NCBI GenBank assembly: GCA_021775255.1
Contig: JAJFIA010000002.1
Location: 49,475-113,474, forward strand
DNA: 64,000 nucleotides
Direction: 5' to 3'
From: Roseovarius sp.
Lineage (GTDB): Bacteria; Pseudomonadota; Alphaproteobacteria; Rhodobacterales; Rhodobacteraceae
A model generated the notes under the pieces. That model was not told the origin of the DNA, did not search any database, and saw nothing but the letters and a program-made list of their open reading frames with translations. Of the stretch, positions 18,451-27,510 are shown piece after piece. Numbering within the stretch: position 1 is the stretch's first letter; each line of letters starts with the position of its first letter. Both the position numbers and the translations under genes were made by a program.

Positions 18451-21213
18451 ATGCAAAAACCCCTCCTCCAGCCGGTTGATCTGATCTGTCCGGCGGAGGA
18501 TATTTTTGATGTCGCCGGGGTTAGGGCGGCGATGGACCGGTCCACCGGAAAGGGCGATTCCGTGGCCCTGCGCAAAGCCGCTGTGGCGGTTTTGCAGGCC
18601 GCGCTGGAACAGGGGCGCGACACGATCCGCGCCGGTTTTGAAGCGCAGCCCCTTGCCGCCGATGAGACCACGCGCGCCTATAGTTTCCTCACCGATTGCG
18701 TGGTGCTGGCGACGCTTGATCTGGCCACGCGGCACTTGCATCCGCTGGCCACCCCGACCGAGGCCGAGCGCATCGCCGTCTTTGCCGTGGGCGGTTATGG
18801 CCGCAATGAAATGGCACCGCATTCGGATATCGACCTGATGTTTCTCACGCCCTATAAAATCACCCCCTGGGCGGAAAGCGTGATTGAAAGCATGCTATAT
18901 ATCCTGTGGGATCTGCGCCTGAAGGTGGGCAATGCGAGCCGCACCATCAATGATTGCCTGCGCCTCGGGGCGGAGGATTTCACCATTCGCACAGCCCTGT
19001 TGGAAAACCGCTATCTGGCCGGGGATTCAGAGCTGGCAGAGGAATTGAACCGGCAGCTCTGGCGGGATCTGTTCAAAGGCACCGAACGTGCGTTTACCGA
19101 AGCCAAACTGGAAGAGCGCGATGCACGCCATGAAAAACAAGGGGGCCAGCGCTATGTGGTTGAGCCCAATGTCAAGGAGGGCAAAGGCGGGTTGCGCGAT
19201 CTGCAATCTATGTTTTGGATCGCGAAATATCTGTATTCGGTTGACGATGCCTCGGAACTGGTCGGGCTGGGCCTGTTTACCCAAGAAGAATTTGCAACCT
19301 TTGAGCGGGCGCATAATTTCCTCTGGGCCGTGCGCTGCCATCTGCATCTGATCACGGGCCGGCCAAATGACCGGCTTACCTTTGATTTGCAGGTCGAGGT
19401 GGCCAAGCGGATGGGATATGTGGACAGCGCCGGCCGCCGGGCGGTTGAGCATTTCATGCAGGATTATTTCCGCCACGCCACCGTTGTGGGCGATCTTACC
19501 CGCATTTTCCTGACCAAGCTGGAAGCCTTGCACATGAAATCGGCGCCATTGTTGCAGCGCCTGTTTCGCCGCCGCCGCAAGCTCAAGGACGGGTTCAGGG
19601 AGATCCATGGCCGCATTGCCATCATGGATGAGAAAAAATTCATGCGCGATCCGGTAAATCTGCTGCGGATGTTTGAAGAGGGCCTGCGCACCGGGCTGCT
19701 TATCCATCCCGATGCGATGCGGCTGGTCACGGCCAATCTGGGCCTGATCAATGATGACATGCGCCTCAACCCCGAGGCACAGAAGCTGTTTTTGGATCTG
19801 ATGCTCAAGCACGGAAATCCCGAGCGCGCCCTGAGGCGGATGAACGAGCTGGGCGTGCTGGCCGCGTTCATCCCGGAATTTGAGCCCATTGTGGCGATGA
19901 TGCAGTTCAACATGTATCACCATTACACGGTGGATGAGCATATCATCCAATGCATCAGCCATCTGGCGCGGATCGAGCGCGGCGAGCTGATTGAAGAGCT
20001 GCCCATCGCCTCATCCATCCTTGAGGAGGGTATCAACCGCAAGGTGCTTTATGTGGCGCTGCTGTTGCATGACATCGGCAAGGGGCGGGACGAGGATCAT
20101 TCCATCCTGGGGGCAAGGATTGCCCGCAAAGTGGCGCCGCGTCTGGGGTTGAAACCGGCCGAGGTGGACATTGTGGAATGGCTTGTGCGGCACCATCTGC
20201 TGATGTCAGACATGGCGCAAAAACGCGATATCGCCGATCCGCGCACGGTGCGCGATTTTGCCAAGGCGGTACAAACCCGCGAGCGGCTTGATCTGTTGCT
20301 GATGCTGACGGTCTGCGACATTCGCGGCGTGGGTCCGGGGACATGGAACAACTGGAAAGCCTCGCTTTTGCGCGCTTTATACCGCCAGACAAGGCGCGCC
20401 ATGGAAGGCGGGCTTGAGGCTTTGAACCGCGAGCAGCGCGGCTCAGACGCCAAGCGCAATCTGCGTGAAGCGCTCGGCGATTGGAGCGCCAAAGACCTCA
20501 AGCTGGAAACCGCCCGGCATTATCCGCCTTACTGGCAGGGGCTGCATGTGACGGCGCATGTGGTTTTTGCCCGGCTGTTGCGCGATCTCAAAGAGGATGA
20601 GATCGCGATTGATCTGCACCCGGATGAAGACCGCGACGCCACCCGCGTCTGTTTTGCTCTCGCCGATCATCCCGGCATCTTTTCACGGCTTGCCGGGGCC
20701 TTGGCTTTGGTCGGTGCCAATGTGGTGGACGCGCGCACCTATACCTCCAAGGACGGCTATGCCACGGCCGCCTTCTGGCTTCAGGACGCCGAGGGGCACC
20801 CCTACGAGGCGTCCCGCCTGCCCCGCCTGCGCACGATGATCAGCAAAACGCTCAAGGGCGAGGTGGTGGCCCGTGACGCGATTGCCAGCCGTGACAAGAT
20901 CAAGAAACGCGAGCGCGCCTTCAATGTACCCACCCATATCGCCTTTGATAACGAGGGATCCGAGATTTACACCCTCATCGAGGTCGACACCCGCGACCGC
21001 CCCGGCCTTCTCTATGATCTCACCCGGACGCTGGCCAACAACCATGTCTATATCGCCAGCGCGGTCATCGCGACCTACGGCGAGCAGGTGGTGGATACGT
21101 TTTACGTCAAGGACATGTTCGGGCTGAAATTCCACTCTGAAACCAAGCAAAAAGCCCTGGAAAAGAAACTGCGCGATGCGATTGCATTGGGTGTGGAGCG
21201 GGCAACGGCCTGA
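18451..21213 (+). CDS. glnD: Bifunctional [protein-PII] uridylyltransferase/uridylyl-removing enzyme
   Basis: This 920-residue nitrogen sensor uridylylates PII when glutamine is low and removes UMP when glutamine is high. The nucleotidyltransferase domain has VGGYGRNEMAPHSDIDLMFL near residue 115. A PII-uridylyltransferase linker follows (EGKGGLRDLQSMFWIAK). The HD hydrolase domain has HDIGKGRDEDHS at about 540. Two ACT domains at the C-terminus bind glutamine (ADHPGIFSRLAGAL at about 730 and RDRPGLLYDLTRTL at about 845). The length is normal for the family. It starts 18 bp after the PBP activator, and an HNH gene begins 9 bp after its stop. Confidence 0.96.
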   Translation: MQKPLLQPVDLICPAEDIFDVAGVRAAMDRSTGKGDSVALRKAAVAVLQAALEQGRDTIRAGFEAQPLAADETTRAYSFLTDCVVLATLDLATRHLHPLATPTEAERIAVFAVGGYGRNEMAPHSDIDLMFLTPYKITPWAESVIESMLYILWDLRLKVGNASRTINDCLRLGAEDFTIRTALLENRYLAGDSELAEELNRQLWRDLFKGTERAFTEAKLEERDARHEKQGGQRYVVEPNVKEGKGGLRDLQSMFWIAKYLYSVDDASELVGLGLFTQEEFATFERAHNFLWAVRCHLHLITGRPNDRLTFDLQVEVAKRMGYVDSAGRRAVEHFMQDYFRHATVVGDLTRIFLTKLEALHMKSAPLLQRLFRRRRKLKDGFREIHGRIAIMDEKKFMRDPVNLLRMFEEGLRTGLLIHPDAMRLVTANLGLINDDMRLNPEAQKLFLDLMLKHGNPERALRRMNELGVLAAFIPEFEPIVAMMQFNMYHHYTVDEHIIQCISHLARIERGELIEELPIASSILEEGINRKVLYVALLLHDIGKGRDEDHSILGARIARKVAPRLGLKPAEVDIVEWLVRHHLLMSDMAQKRDIADPRTVRDFAKAVQTRERLDLLLMLTVCDIRGVGPGTWNNWKASLLRALYRQTRRAMEGGLEALNREQRGSDAKRNLREALGDWSAKDLKLETARHYPPYWQGLHVTAHVVFARLLRDLKEDEIAIDLHPDEDRDATRVCFALADHPGIFSRLAGALALVGANVVDARTYTSKDGYATAAFWLQDAEGHPYEASRLPRLRTMISKTLKGEVVARDAIASRDKIKKRERAFNVPTHIAFDNEGSEIYTLIEVDTRDRPGLLYDLTRTLANNHVYIASAVIATYGEQVVDTFYVKDMFGLKFHSETKQKALEKKLRDAIALGVERATA

Positions 21214-21222
21214 GGCGGGCTT

Positions 21223-22092
21223 ATGAAGGTTGATTGGATACACATGCACTGCATTGTTTGTCTTAATTCAGACAGGCTCACCGATGAGCACATCATACCT
21301 AAAAGCCTCGGAGGCATCCTGACTTGTCGTTTTTTATGCGCCACTTGTAACAGCAATTTTGGAGCTGGGTTCGAAGCCAATGCTCGTCTCGCTCCTGAAT
21401 TGCGCAAGGCGGCAGCCAGACTTGAGACTATACCCAAATTGAAGGGAAAACTCGAACATGGTGCAGAGTATAAAGCCCAATTTGGGGATCAAAGCCTCGA
21501 GAAAAATCTTGGGAAGGACGGCCATTTTGGTACGGCCAAACTCGAAGATGGGTCTCTCATCGTGCCCGAAAGCGATGTTTCTAAGCAGTTGAAATCAGTT
21601 TTACAAAAAGATGGTTTGACAGACCCGGAAATCAGCGATGCAGTAGATAAATGGGAAGCTGCGCCGCCTGATGAAATCGTTGAAATCAGCGATGGTTATC
21701 GCATTCGCAAATGGCAGGAACACCCGGCAACACCAACATATACTGAAACACCACTGAGCCCGCTTGTACCTTTGAAGATAGCCTACGAATATGCGGCTTT
21801 GCTTGTAGGCGGCGCGATCTATTGCCCCGAATTCCAAGGCCTCCGTCAAATTCTGCTTGATCAGAACGAGGATATGGCGAGGCAAATGGTAACATATAAT
21901 TGGGCTAAAGAACCTGACGCATTCCATGGTATCGCTTTCGAGGACAACCATAAAGTTGCGCAGTTTCAGGTGCGCTTGTTTGGTTTGCTGGCGTACACAG
22001 CCAGATTCAATGGGGTCACCATCGAACATAAGCCAATTGTTTACACTCATCGGCTCGATACCGGTAAGGACTGGGGACATGTACCCGACTAA
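21223..22092 (+). CDS. HNH endonuclease family protein (HNH_5-like)
   Basis: This 289-residue protein has an N-terminal HNH-type zinc nuclease motif: CIVC (10-13), DEHIIPKSLGG (His23) and a second CxxC at 39-42 (CATCN). The remaining 240 residues match no family I recognise; they are acidic and have no membrane segments. ATG 21223 follows GAGG with a 7-base gap; Met8 at 21244 is an alternative that would still keep the motif. Codon use is more AT-rich than glnD and murJ on either side, which suggests acquired DNA. Possible roles are defence against foreign DNA or a homing or mobile remnant; neither is shown. Confidence 0.75.
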   Translation: MKVDWIHMHCIVCLNSDRLTDEHIIPKSLGGILTCRFLCATCNSNFGAGFEANARLAPELRKAAARLETIPKLKGKLEHGAEYKAQFGDQSLEKNLGKDGHFGTAKLEDGSLIVPESDVSKQLKSVLQKDGLTDPEISDAVDKWEAAPPDEIVEISDGYRIRKWQEHPATPTYTETPLSPLVPLKIAYEYAALLVGGAIYCPEFQGLRQILLDQNEDMARQMVTYNWAKEPDAFHGIAFEDNHKVAQFQVRLFGLLAYTARFNGVTIEHKPIVYTHRLDTGKDWGHVPD

Positions 22093-22290
22093 TACCACCT
22101 TGGCACAGGCTGAAAGGCCGGGCGATCAGGCTTTTTACGCAATCACTTGGCGTTAAAGACTTCTGCATAATTCAACGCTTGGTGAAAAATGCCGGAGGCC
22201 GGGGCAGGCCCGGAGGGACGTCTCATTCAGATGCAGAACAGGTTGACACAGATCACGGCGCGAATCGCGGTTTTGGCTTAAGATTTGCGG

Positions 22291-22310
22291 CGGCAGTCAA
22301 ATGACTGCCG
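22291..22310. promoter_or_regulatory. Perfect 9-bp-arm palindrome upstream of cupredoxin gene
   Basis: CGGCAGTCA and TGACTGCCG are separated by two bases, 31 bp before the cupredoxin ATG. It may be an operator or a small hairpin; no matching copy is seen elsewhere in the window. The rest of the 249-bp gap between the HNH gene and the cupredoxin gene shows no ORF. Confidence 0.35.
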
Positions 22311-22341
22311 ACACCATATATCAACTTGAAGAAGGGAAAAC

Positions 22342-22797
22342 ATGATGAAACGTTTTACAACCGCATGCGCTTTATTGGCTCTTGCTGTCGCGGGTCCGGC
22401 CATTGCCGGGGGCGATCTAAGCCGCGCAAATGTCATTGATGTAATGATCGAATTGGGCTCCGATGAAAACGGTATGTATATGAAACCTGACACATTCGAG
22501 TTTGAGACAGGGCAGGCGTATAAGCTCATCCTGTTCAATCCCGATGAGATAAAACATGAAGTATCGCTCAATGAGATGGGCGAGAGGATTTTCACCCGGA
22601 AGGTCGAGGTTTCAGACGCTGAAGGCAACCTTATCACCGAGGTCAAAGGCACCATCCGTGAGGTGGAAGTCGGGCCGCACCAGACAGTTGAGTGGTTCAT
22701 TGTCCCAATCCAGACGATTGATGAGCCGGTTGAAATAACCTGTGAGCTCCCCGGTCACAAAGAAGCGGGTATGCGTGCGAGCGTAACCATCAAGTAA
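22342..22797 (+). CDS. Periplasmic cupredoxin-like copper protein
   Basis: This 151-residue secreted protein has a signal peptide (FTTACALLALAVAGPAIA, cut near residue 22). The mature domain has the four type 1 copper ligands in cupredoxin order: His72 (IKHEVSL), Cys134 (ITCELPGH), His139 and Met144 (GHKEAGM). An insertion between the first His and Cys (RKVEVSDAEG...) matches the plastocyanin-like COG4454 group. It could carry electrons or buffer copper in the periplasm. AAGGG lies 6 bases before the ATG. It is a single-gene unit with a palindrome upstream and a large inverted repeat downstream. Confidence 0.85.
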   Translation: MMKRFTTACALLALAVAGPAIAGGDLSRANVIDVMIELGSDENGMYMKPDTFEFETGQAYKLILFNPDEIKHEVSLNEMGERIFTRKVEVSDAEGNLITEVKGTIREVEVGPHQTVEWFIVPIQTIDEPVEITCELPGHKEAGMRASVTIK

Positions 22798-22897
22798 CCG
22801 GATTGACCCAATGACCGGGAGCCCCGGCCCTCAGGTTTCAAATCAAACAGACCTGCCTTGGGGTGGGTCTGTTTTGGTGTTTTGGCTGGGGGGGATG

Positions 22898-22963
22898 GTA
22901 GGGTGGGTGCAACCCACGCATTTTGGAAAAATATCAAACCAGCGTGGGTTGCACCCACCCTAC
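22898..22963. repeat. 22-bp perfect inverted repeat of the GTAGGGTGGGT family
   Basis: Arms 22898-22919 and 22942-22963 are exact complements (beginning GTAGGGTGGGTGCAACCCAC) around a 22-base loop. Each arm is itself partly palindromic (GTGGGT-GCA-ACCCAC). It lies in the otherwise non-coding 291-bp gap before murJ and looks like a REP or miniature transposable unit. Confidence 0.75.
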
Positions 22964-23088
22964 GCAAATTCACAATAACTTCGCGCAAGGCTGATCATAA
23001 AATTTCCGACCATGCTGATGCAGGCTTCCCCACATCGGTCTGATCCGGTATTCCTGCCTCAACTGAATGCAATCCAAGGCCCTGCCTC

Positions 23089-24627
23089 ATGAAACCCATC
23101 CGCCTGCTGACCGGCATTCTGACCGTCGGTGTCTGGACCCTGCTGAGCCGGGTGTTGGGCTTTGTGCGCGATGTGCTGATTGCCAGTTATCTGGGGCCGG
23201 GGCCGATGATGGATGCGTTTGTGGCCGCCTTCCGGCTGCCCAATATGTTTCGCCGTTTCTTTGCCGAGGGGGCGTTTAACGCGGCATTCGTGCCGATGTT
23301 TTCCAAACGCTACGAGGCCGGGGAAGGCGCCGAAAGCTTTGCCTCGCTGGCGCTCAGCGGGTTGGGGCTGGTGCTTTTGCTGCTCACTGGCCTCGCGATG
23401 CTGTTCATGCCCGCGCTGGTCTGGGCCACGGCCGAGGGGTTTGCAGGCGATGCGCGGTTTGATCTGACGGTGGATTTCGGGCGCATTGTGTTTCCCTATA
23501 TCCTGTTCATCTCACTGGCGGCGCTGTTTTCCGGCGTACTCAACGCCACCGGGCGGTTTGCCGCCGCTGCTGCCGCGCCGGTGATCTTGAATGTAATGCT
23601 GGTTACGGCCATGTGTGCCGCTGCCCTGATGGGCTGGGCTGTGGTGCGGGCGCTGGTCTGGACCATTCCTTTTGCCGGTATGGCGCAACTGGCGCTGGTG
23701 TGGCAGGCGGCCCGGCGTGCGGGGCTGAATATCAAACCGGTGCGGCCGCGCTGGACGCCTGAAATGGCGCGGCTGGTGCGCATCGCCCTGCCTGCGGCCA
23801 TGGCCGGCGGGGTGATGCAGATCAATCTGCTGGTGGGGCAGCAGGTGGCATCGAATTATGACAAGGCGGTAAGCTGGCTTTATGCCGCGGACCGGCTGTA
23901 TCAGTTGCCATTGGGGGTTATTGGCATTGCGGTGGGGATTGTGCTGTTGCCGGATTTGTCGCGGCGGCTGAAGACCGGGGATGGCAGCGGGGCACGCGAG
24001 GCCTATTCGCGCGCCGGGGAAATATCGCTGGCGCTGACAATACCCTCGGCCGTGGCTTTGATGGTGATCCCCCTGCCGCTTGTCTCGGTGTTGTTTGAAC
24101 GCGGGGCGTTCAATACCGATGATACTGCGGCCACGGCGCTGGCGGTGATGATCTATGGGCTTGGCCTGCCGGCTTTCGTGCTGCAAAAAATCCTGCAACC
24201 ACAGTTTTTTGCCCGAGAGGACACCAAACGCCCGTTTCAATATGCGCTGGTGGCGATGGCCGTGAATGCGGCCGTGGCAATAGGATTGTCGTTTTATATC
24301 GGCTGGATCGGGGCGGCGATTGCCACCACCTTATCGGCCTGGGCGATGGTCTGGCTGCTGGTGCGCGGGACGCGAAGATATGGCGATGTGGCGCGGTTTG
24401 ATTTTCGCTTTCGCCAGCGTATCTGGCGGATTGCGCTGGCTTCGGTGCTGATGGGGGCTGTGTTGTGGTGGGCCTCAGTGGCACTGACGCCCGCCTTTGG
24501 CTATGGCGGCTGGCGCTGGCTTGCGCTCATGATCCTGATCGCCATAGGTGCGTTCAGCTATTTTGGCTTTGGCCGTCTGTTGGGGGCGTTCAAGGCGCGG
24601 GAATTCCGTGAAGCACTCAGTCGTTGA
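23089..24627 (+). CDS. murJ: Lipid II flippase MurJ
   Basis: This 512-residue protein of the MOP flippase superfamily moves lipid II across the inner membrane for peptidoglycan synthesis. About fourteen membrane helices are evident. Family motifs include GFVRDVLIASYLG at the start, FRLPNMFRRFFAEGAFNAAFVP (its Arg and Glu are functionally conserved) and QLPLGVIGIAVGIVLLPDLSR. It is followed 4 bp after its stop by the convergent end of the rhomboid gene. The distance from glnD appears enlarged by the HNH and cupredoxin genes. Confidence 0.95.
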   Translation: MKPIRLLTGILTVGVWTLLSRVLGFVRDVLIASYLGPGPMMDAFVAAFRLPNMFRRFFAEGAFNAAFVPMFSKRYEAGEGAESFASLALSGLGLVLLLLTGLAMLFMPALVWATAEGFAGDARFDLTVDFGRIVFPYILFISLAALFSGVLNATGRFAAAAAAPVILNVMLVTAMCAAALMGWAVVRALVWTIPFAGMAQLALVWQAARRAGLNIKPVRPRWTPEMARLVRIALPAAMAGGVMQINLLVGQQVASNYDKAVSWLYAADRLYQLPLGVIGIAVGIVLLPDLSRRLKTGDGSGAREAYSRAGEISLALTIPSAVALMVIPLPLVSVLFERGAFNTDDTAATALAVMIYGLGLPAFVLQKILQPQFFAREDTKRPFQYALVAMAVNAAVAIGLSFYIGWIGAAIATTLSAWAMVWLLVRGTRRYGDVARFDFRFRQRIWRIALASVLMGAVLWWASVALTPAFGYGGWRWLALMILIAIGAFSYFGFGRLLGAFKAREFREALSR

Positions 24628-24631
24628 ACCC

Positions 24632-25318
24632 TCACCGGTGTCTTATTTTTGCCCGCAACCGGGCAAAACCGCCGGGGCTGAGAAAAAATGACAGCACAAA
24701 GCCGAAGGAGAACCCCGCCAGATCGGCCAGCCATTCGCTGCGCGCCCCGAACAAAAGCCCGAAGATCAGTTGTATCCCCAGCAAAAACCCGATCAGGGTA
24801 AAGGCCCGTGCTTGCTGTGCCCCCATCTGCCCCAGCCTGAGCCACATGATATAGGTAAAGCCGCCAATCAATCCGTAAACGCCGGGAAAGGCGCCGATCA
24901 GCCAGGGCTGATCCCGGATCATCAGCCCGTAGATCAGCGCGCCTGCAGCCGCCGACAGGATGAACAGAAAAAACGTGGCCCATTGGCTGAATACTTCGCC
25001 AACGAACTTGCCCAAAGCCAACAGCATCACCCCGGCGAACAATGCATGGGTAAAGCTGCCATGCACAAAAACATAGCTGACCAGGCGCATCAGATGATCG
25101 GGCGGATAGCGGCCGTTTTCCAGCATCCAGCGCATGATTTCGCTGTTGAAGCCATAATCCTGTATCGCCATGTTGCGCCAGCCGATTGCCCCGGGTCCGC
25201 CGATGATGCCCCGCACACCAAGCGAGAATACCGCCTCGACCCCCATGATCATGACAAACAGCGCCAGCACCACGGGCGGCATTGGATTTACGGGGGGAAT
25301 GGGTTTGGGGCTGCTCAT
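24632..25318 (-). CDS. Rhomboid-family membrane protein lacking the catalytic dyad (pseudoprotease)
   Basis: This 228-residue protein has six to seven membrane segments and a rhomboid layout. The second helix begins HGSFTHALFA (86-95), matching the usual HxxxxHxxxN, but Asn is replaced by Ala95. The catalytic Ser motif GxSG is replaced by GAFPG (142-146), with Phe144 at the Ser position. The catalytic His of the last helix (normally A-H-x-x-G) is Asp199 in ADLAG. So Ser, His and the oxyanion Asn all appear lost. By analogy with iRhoms and derlins it may bind membrane proteins rather than cut them. ATG 25318 has AGGAG nine bases upstream. A longer frame on the same strand (24558-25415) is a shadow. 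Confidence 0.82.
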   Translation of the reverse strand: MSSPKPIPPVNPMPPVVLALFVMIMGVEAVFSLGVRGIIGGPGAIGWRNMAIQDYGFNSEIMRWMLENGRYPPDHLMRLVSYVFVHGSFTHALFAGVMLLALGKFVGEVFSQWATFFLFILSAAAGALIYGLMIRDQPWLIGAFPGVYGLIGGFTYIMWLRLGQMGAQQARAFTLIGFLLGIQLIFGLLFGARSEWLADLAGFSFGFVLSFFLSPGGFARLRAKIRHR

Positions 25319-25393
25319 GACATGCCTCTCCTTGACGGGGCTTTGCCCCATGGGTAAGCGAGGCAGAGACAAAAATCCAGATGGAGATGACAA

Positions 25394-26422
25394 ATGGCTG
25401 AAGCATCGTACACACCGCGCGTGTTTTCAGGCATCCAGCCGTCGGGTAACCTGCATCTTGGCAATTATCTTGGCGCGCTCAAGCGATTTGTGGATATGCA
25501 GGAAAGCGATGCACAGACGATTTATTGCATGGTTGATCTGCATGCCATTACCGTCTGGCAGGAGCCTGAGAAATTGCGCCATGCCACGCGGGAATTATGC
25601 GCCGGGTTCATTGCCGCCGGGCTGGATGCCAAAAAATCCATTCTGTTCAATCAATCCCAGGTGGCCGAGCACGCACAACTGGCGTGGATATTCAACTGTG
25701 TGGCGCGCATGGGCTGGATGAAGCGGATGACGCAATTCAAGGACAAAGCGGGAAAGAACGCCGAAAATGCCTCATTGGGGCTGTTTGGCTATCCGGCGCT
25801 GATGGCGGCGGATATACTGGTTTATCACGCCACCCATGTGCCGGTGGGCGAGGACCAAAAGCAGCATCTTGAGCTGACCCGCGATATTGCGATGAAATTC
25901 AACCATGATTACGGGGTTGATTTTTTTCCCATCACCGAGCCGGTGATCGAAGGCGCGGCCACGCGGGTGATGAGCCTGCGCGATGGCTCGAAAAAGATGT
26001 CAAAATCCGACCCATCCGACCTGAGCCGGATCAATTTGACGGATGACGCGGATACAATCGCCAAAAAGATCCGCAAGGCCAAGACCGACCCGGAGCCGTT
26101 GCCCTCTGAGATTGACGGGCTTGAAGCACGTCCCGAGGCGCGCAACCTTGTCAATATCTACGCCGCTTTGGCGGATATGAGTGTGGAAGCTGTGATGGCG
26201 GATGTGGGCGGCAGGGCATTTTCCGAATTCAAGCCGATGCTGGCGGATCTGGCAGTGGCGAAACTGGCGCCGATCTCGGATGAGATGGCGCGGCTGATGC
26301 GGGATGTGGGCGAGATTGACCGAATTCTGTCGCAGGGGGCCGACAAGGCGCGGGCGATTGCCGCGCCGATCTTGAGCCAGACCTATGAGATTGTGGGCAT
26401 GGTTGGGGCCGGCGTGAGATAA
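25394..26422 (+). CDS. trpS: Tryptophanyl-tRNA synthetase
   Basis: This 342-residue class Ic synthetase charges tRNA-Trp. The HIGH-type motif is [12 protein letters not shown] at about residues 16-27 and the KMSKS loop is [10 protein letters not shown] at about 195-204. [15 protein letters not shown] and [16 protein letters not shown] are standard TrpRS motifs. Length is normal. It is divergent from the rhomboid gene (75-bp gap). A dispersed repeat follows its stop. Confidence 0.97.
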   Translation: MAEASYTPRVFSGIQPSGNLHLGNYLGALKRFVDMQESDAQTIYCMVDLHAITVWQEPEKLRHATRELCAGFIAAGLDAKKSILFNQSQVAEHAQLAWIFNCVARMGWMKRMTQFKDKAGKNAENASLGLFGYPALMAADILVYHATHVPVGEDQKQHLELTRDIAMKFNHDYGVDFFPITEPVIEGAATRVMSLRDGSKKMSKSDPSDLSRINLTDDADTIAKKIRKAKTDPEPLPSEIDGLEARPEARNLVNIYAALADMSVEAVMADVGGRAFSEFKPMLADLAVAKLAPISDEMARLMRDVGEIDRILSQGADKARAIAAPILSQTYEIVGMVGAGVR

Positions 26423-26459
26423 TACAAGCTGTCGTCGCGGGTTTGGCTTGTGCAGCGCT

Positions 26460-26493
26460 GCCTCCGGCGGGGATATTTAGGGCCAGAAGAAGC
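26460..26493 (+). repeat. Dispersed repeat, CCTCCGGCGGGGATATTT type
   Basis: The plus strand carries CCTCCGGCGGGGATATTTAG followed by GGCCAGAAGAAGC, just after trpS and before the convergent SCP2 gene. A reverse-oriented near copy lies at 56405-56438, and shorter relatives at 12350 and 7961. Confidence 0.65.
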
Positions 26494-26501
26494 ATGGGCG
26501 C

Positions 26502-26792
26502 TTAGCCCGTCAGGATGGCGCTGACCTTGAGGGCACGTTGCACCGAGCCTTCGACCTTGAGTTTGCGTGACATGAAGGCGATGACCGGGTTTTGATCGCC
26601 GGATAGGATGTCGCGGAATACCGCATCCGAGGCCAGCAGGGTAACATCCGCTGCTTCATCGCCTGCGCGCGCGCCGGTATCGCTGAGCATGACGGAGCCT
26701 TCGCCTGTGATCACCAGTTTTGCACTGCCTTTGAGGATGCCGCGCACTTTCGGCGTGAGGTTTTCGATATAGGCCTGAACCACGTCATTCAT
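26502..26792 (-). CDS. SCP2 sterol-binding domain protein
   Basis: This 96-residue single-domain protein matches the SCP-2/UbiJ-like fold, which holds lipids or hydrophobic ligands in a tunnel. Visible family features are AKLVITGEGSVMLSD in the middle strand region, ADVTLLASDAVFRDILSG and the final helix FMSRKLKVEGSVQRALKVSAI. It has no signal peptide. The ATG overlaps the moaE stop by ATGA, so it is made with MoaE. What lipid or quinone precursor it binds is not known. Confidence 0.85.
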   Translation of the reverse strand: MNDVVQAYIENLTPKVRGILKGSAKLVITGEGSVMLSDTGARAGDEAADVTLLASDAVFRDILSGDQNPVIAFMSRKLKVEGSVQRALKVSAILTG

Positions 26793-27259
26793 CCGGCCGG
26801 ATCTTTCTTTGCAGTGCCCCAGCGGCTCAGGGCGGTTTCATCTTCGTCTCTGGCCGCGACCCATTCAGCCCCCTTATTGGTGACTTCACGTTTCCAGAAA
26901 GGGGCGCGGGATTTGAGGTAATCCATCAGAAACTCAGCCGCTTCAAAGGCATCCTTGCGATGTTTTGACGAGGTGGCCACCATCATGATCAGCTCTTGCG
27001 GGGCAAGATGGCCAAAACGATGGATGATCAGCACATCGCCCAGGGCCCAGCGCTTCATAGCCTCTTCAGCGATTGACGTCAGGGCTTTATCGGTCATGCC
27101 CGGGTAATGCTCGATCTCCATCGCGTGCAGATCACCCTGCCCCAGGTCGCGCACGATGCCGGCAAAAGTAACGATGGCACCCTGCCCCTGCTGGTTTGCA
27201 GCGAAATGGCTGGCCTCGCCCCCCAGATCAAAGGCGGCCTGTTGTACCCGGATATCCAT
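26789..27259 (-). CDS. moaE: Molybdopterin synthase catalytic subunit
   Basis: This 156-residue subunit binds precursor Z (cPMP) and, with thiocarboxylated MoaD, builds the dithiolene of molybdopterin. Conserved MoaE features are AIVTFAGIVRD, MEIEHYPGMTDK, VLIIHRFGHLAP and ATSSKHRKDAFEAAEFLMDYLKSR's N-part with the catalytic Lys region (APFWKREV). The gene is 5 bp after moaD in the same direction. MoeB at 6.4-7.5 kb could activate the MoaD partner. Confidence 0.95.
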   Translation of the reverse strand: MDIRVQQAAFDLGGEASHFAANQQGQGAIVTFAGIVRDLGQGDLHAMEIEHYPGMTDKALTSIAEEAMKRWALGDVLIIHRFGHLAPQELIMMVATSSKHRKDAFEAAEFLMDYLKSRAPFWKREVTNKGAEWVAARDEDETALSRWGTAKKDPAG

Positions 27260-27264
27260 GGCCC

Positions 27265-27510
27265 TTAGCCGCCGGTCATCGGCGGGAAGAACGCCACTTC
27301 ACGCGCGCCTCCAAGGGATGCGTTGAAATCGGTCAGTTCCTGATCCACGGCGACACGCAGGGCATCAAGATCGGCGAAGGCGGCGGCGTACCGCGCTTCT
27401 TTGCCTCGCAGTTCCTCCACCAGATCCATCACCGTTGCCGGGGGCGTTTCAATCACATCTCTCGGGCTGCCGATACGTTCGCGCACCCAGGCGAAATAGA
27501 GCACATCCAT
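27265..27510 (-). CDS. moaD: Molybdopterin synthase sulfur carrier subunit
   Basis: This 81-residue ubiquitin-like protein carries the sulfur for molybdopterin synthesis. It ends in the required Gly-Gly (PPMTGG), which is adenylated by MoeB and thiocarboxylated. The beta-grasp start VLYFAWVRERIG is typical of MoaD. The ATG at 27510 overlaps the pgsA stop (TGATG); the codon before is TTG. Confidence 0.92.
   Translation of the reverse strand: MDVLYFAWVRERIGSPRDVIETPPATVMDLVEELRGKEARYAAAFADLDALRVAVDQELTDFNASLGGAREVAFFPPMTGG

Noticed and set aside
24558..25415. 285-codon open frame on the minus strand over the rhomboid gene
   Set aside because: It overlaps the rhomboid gene in another frame and has no domain or membrane pattern; the rhomboid frame has a ribosome site and clear helices.
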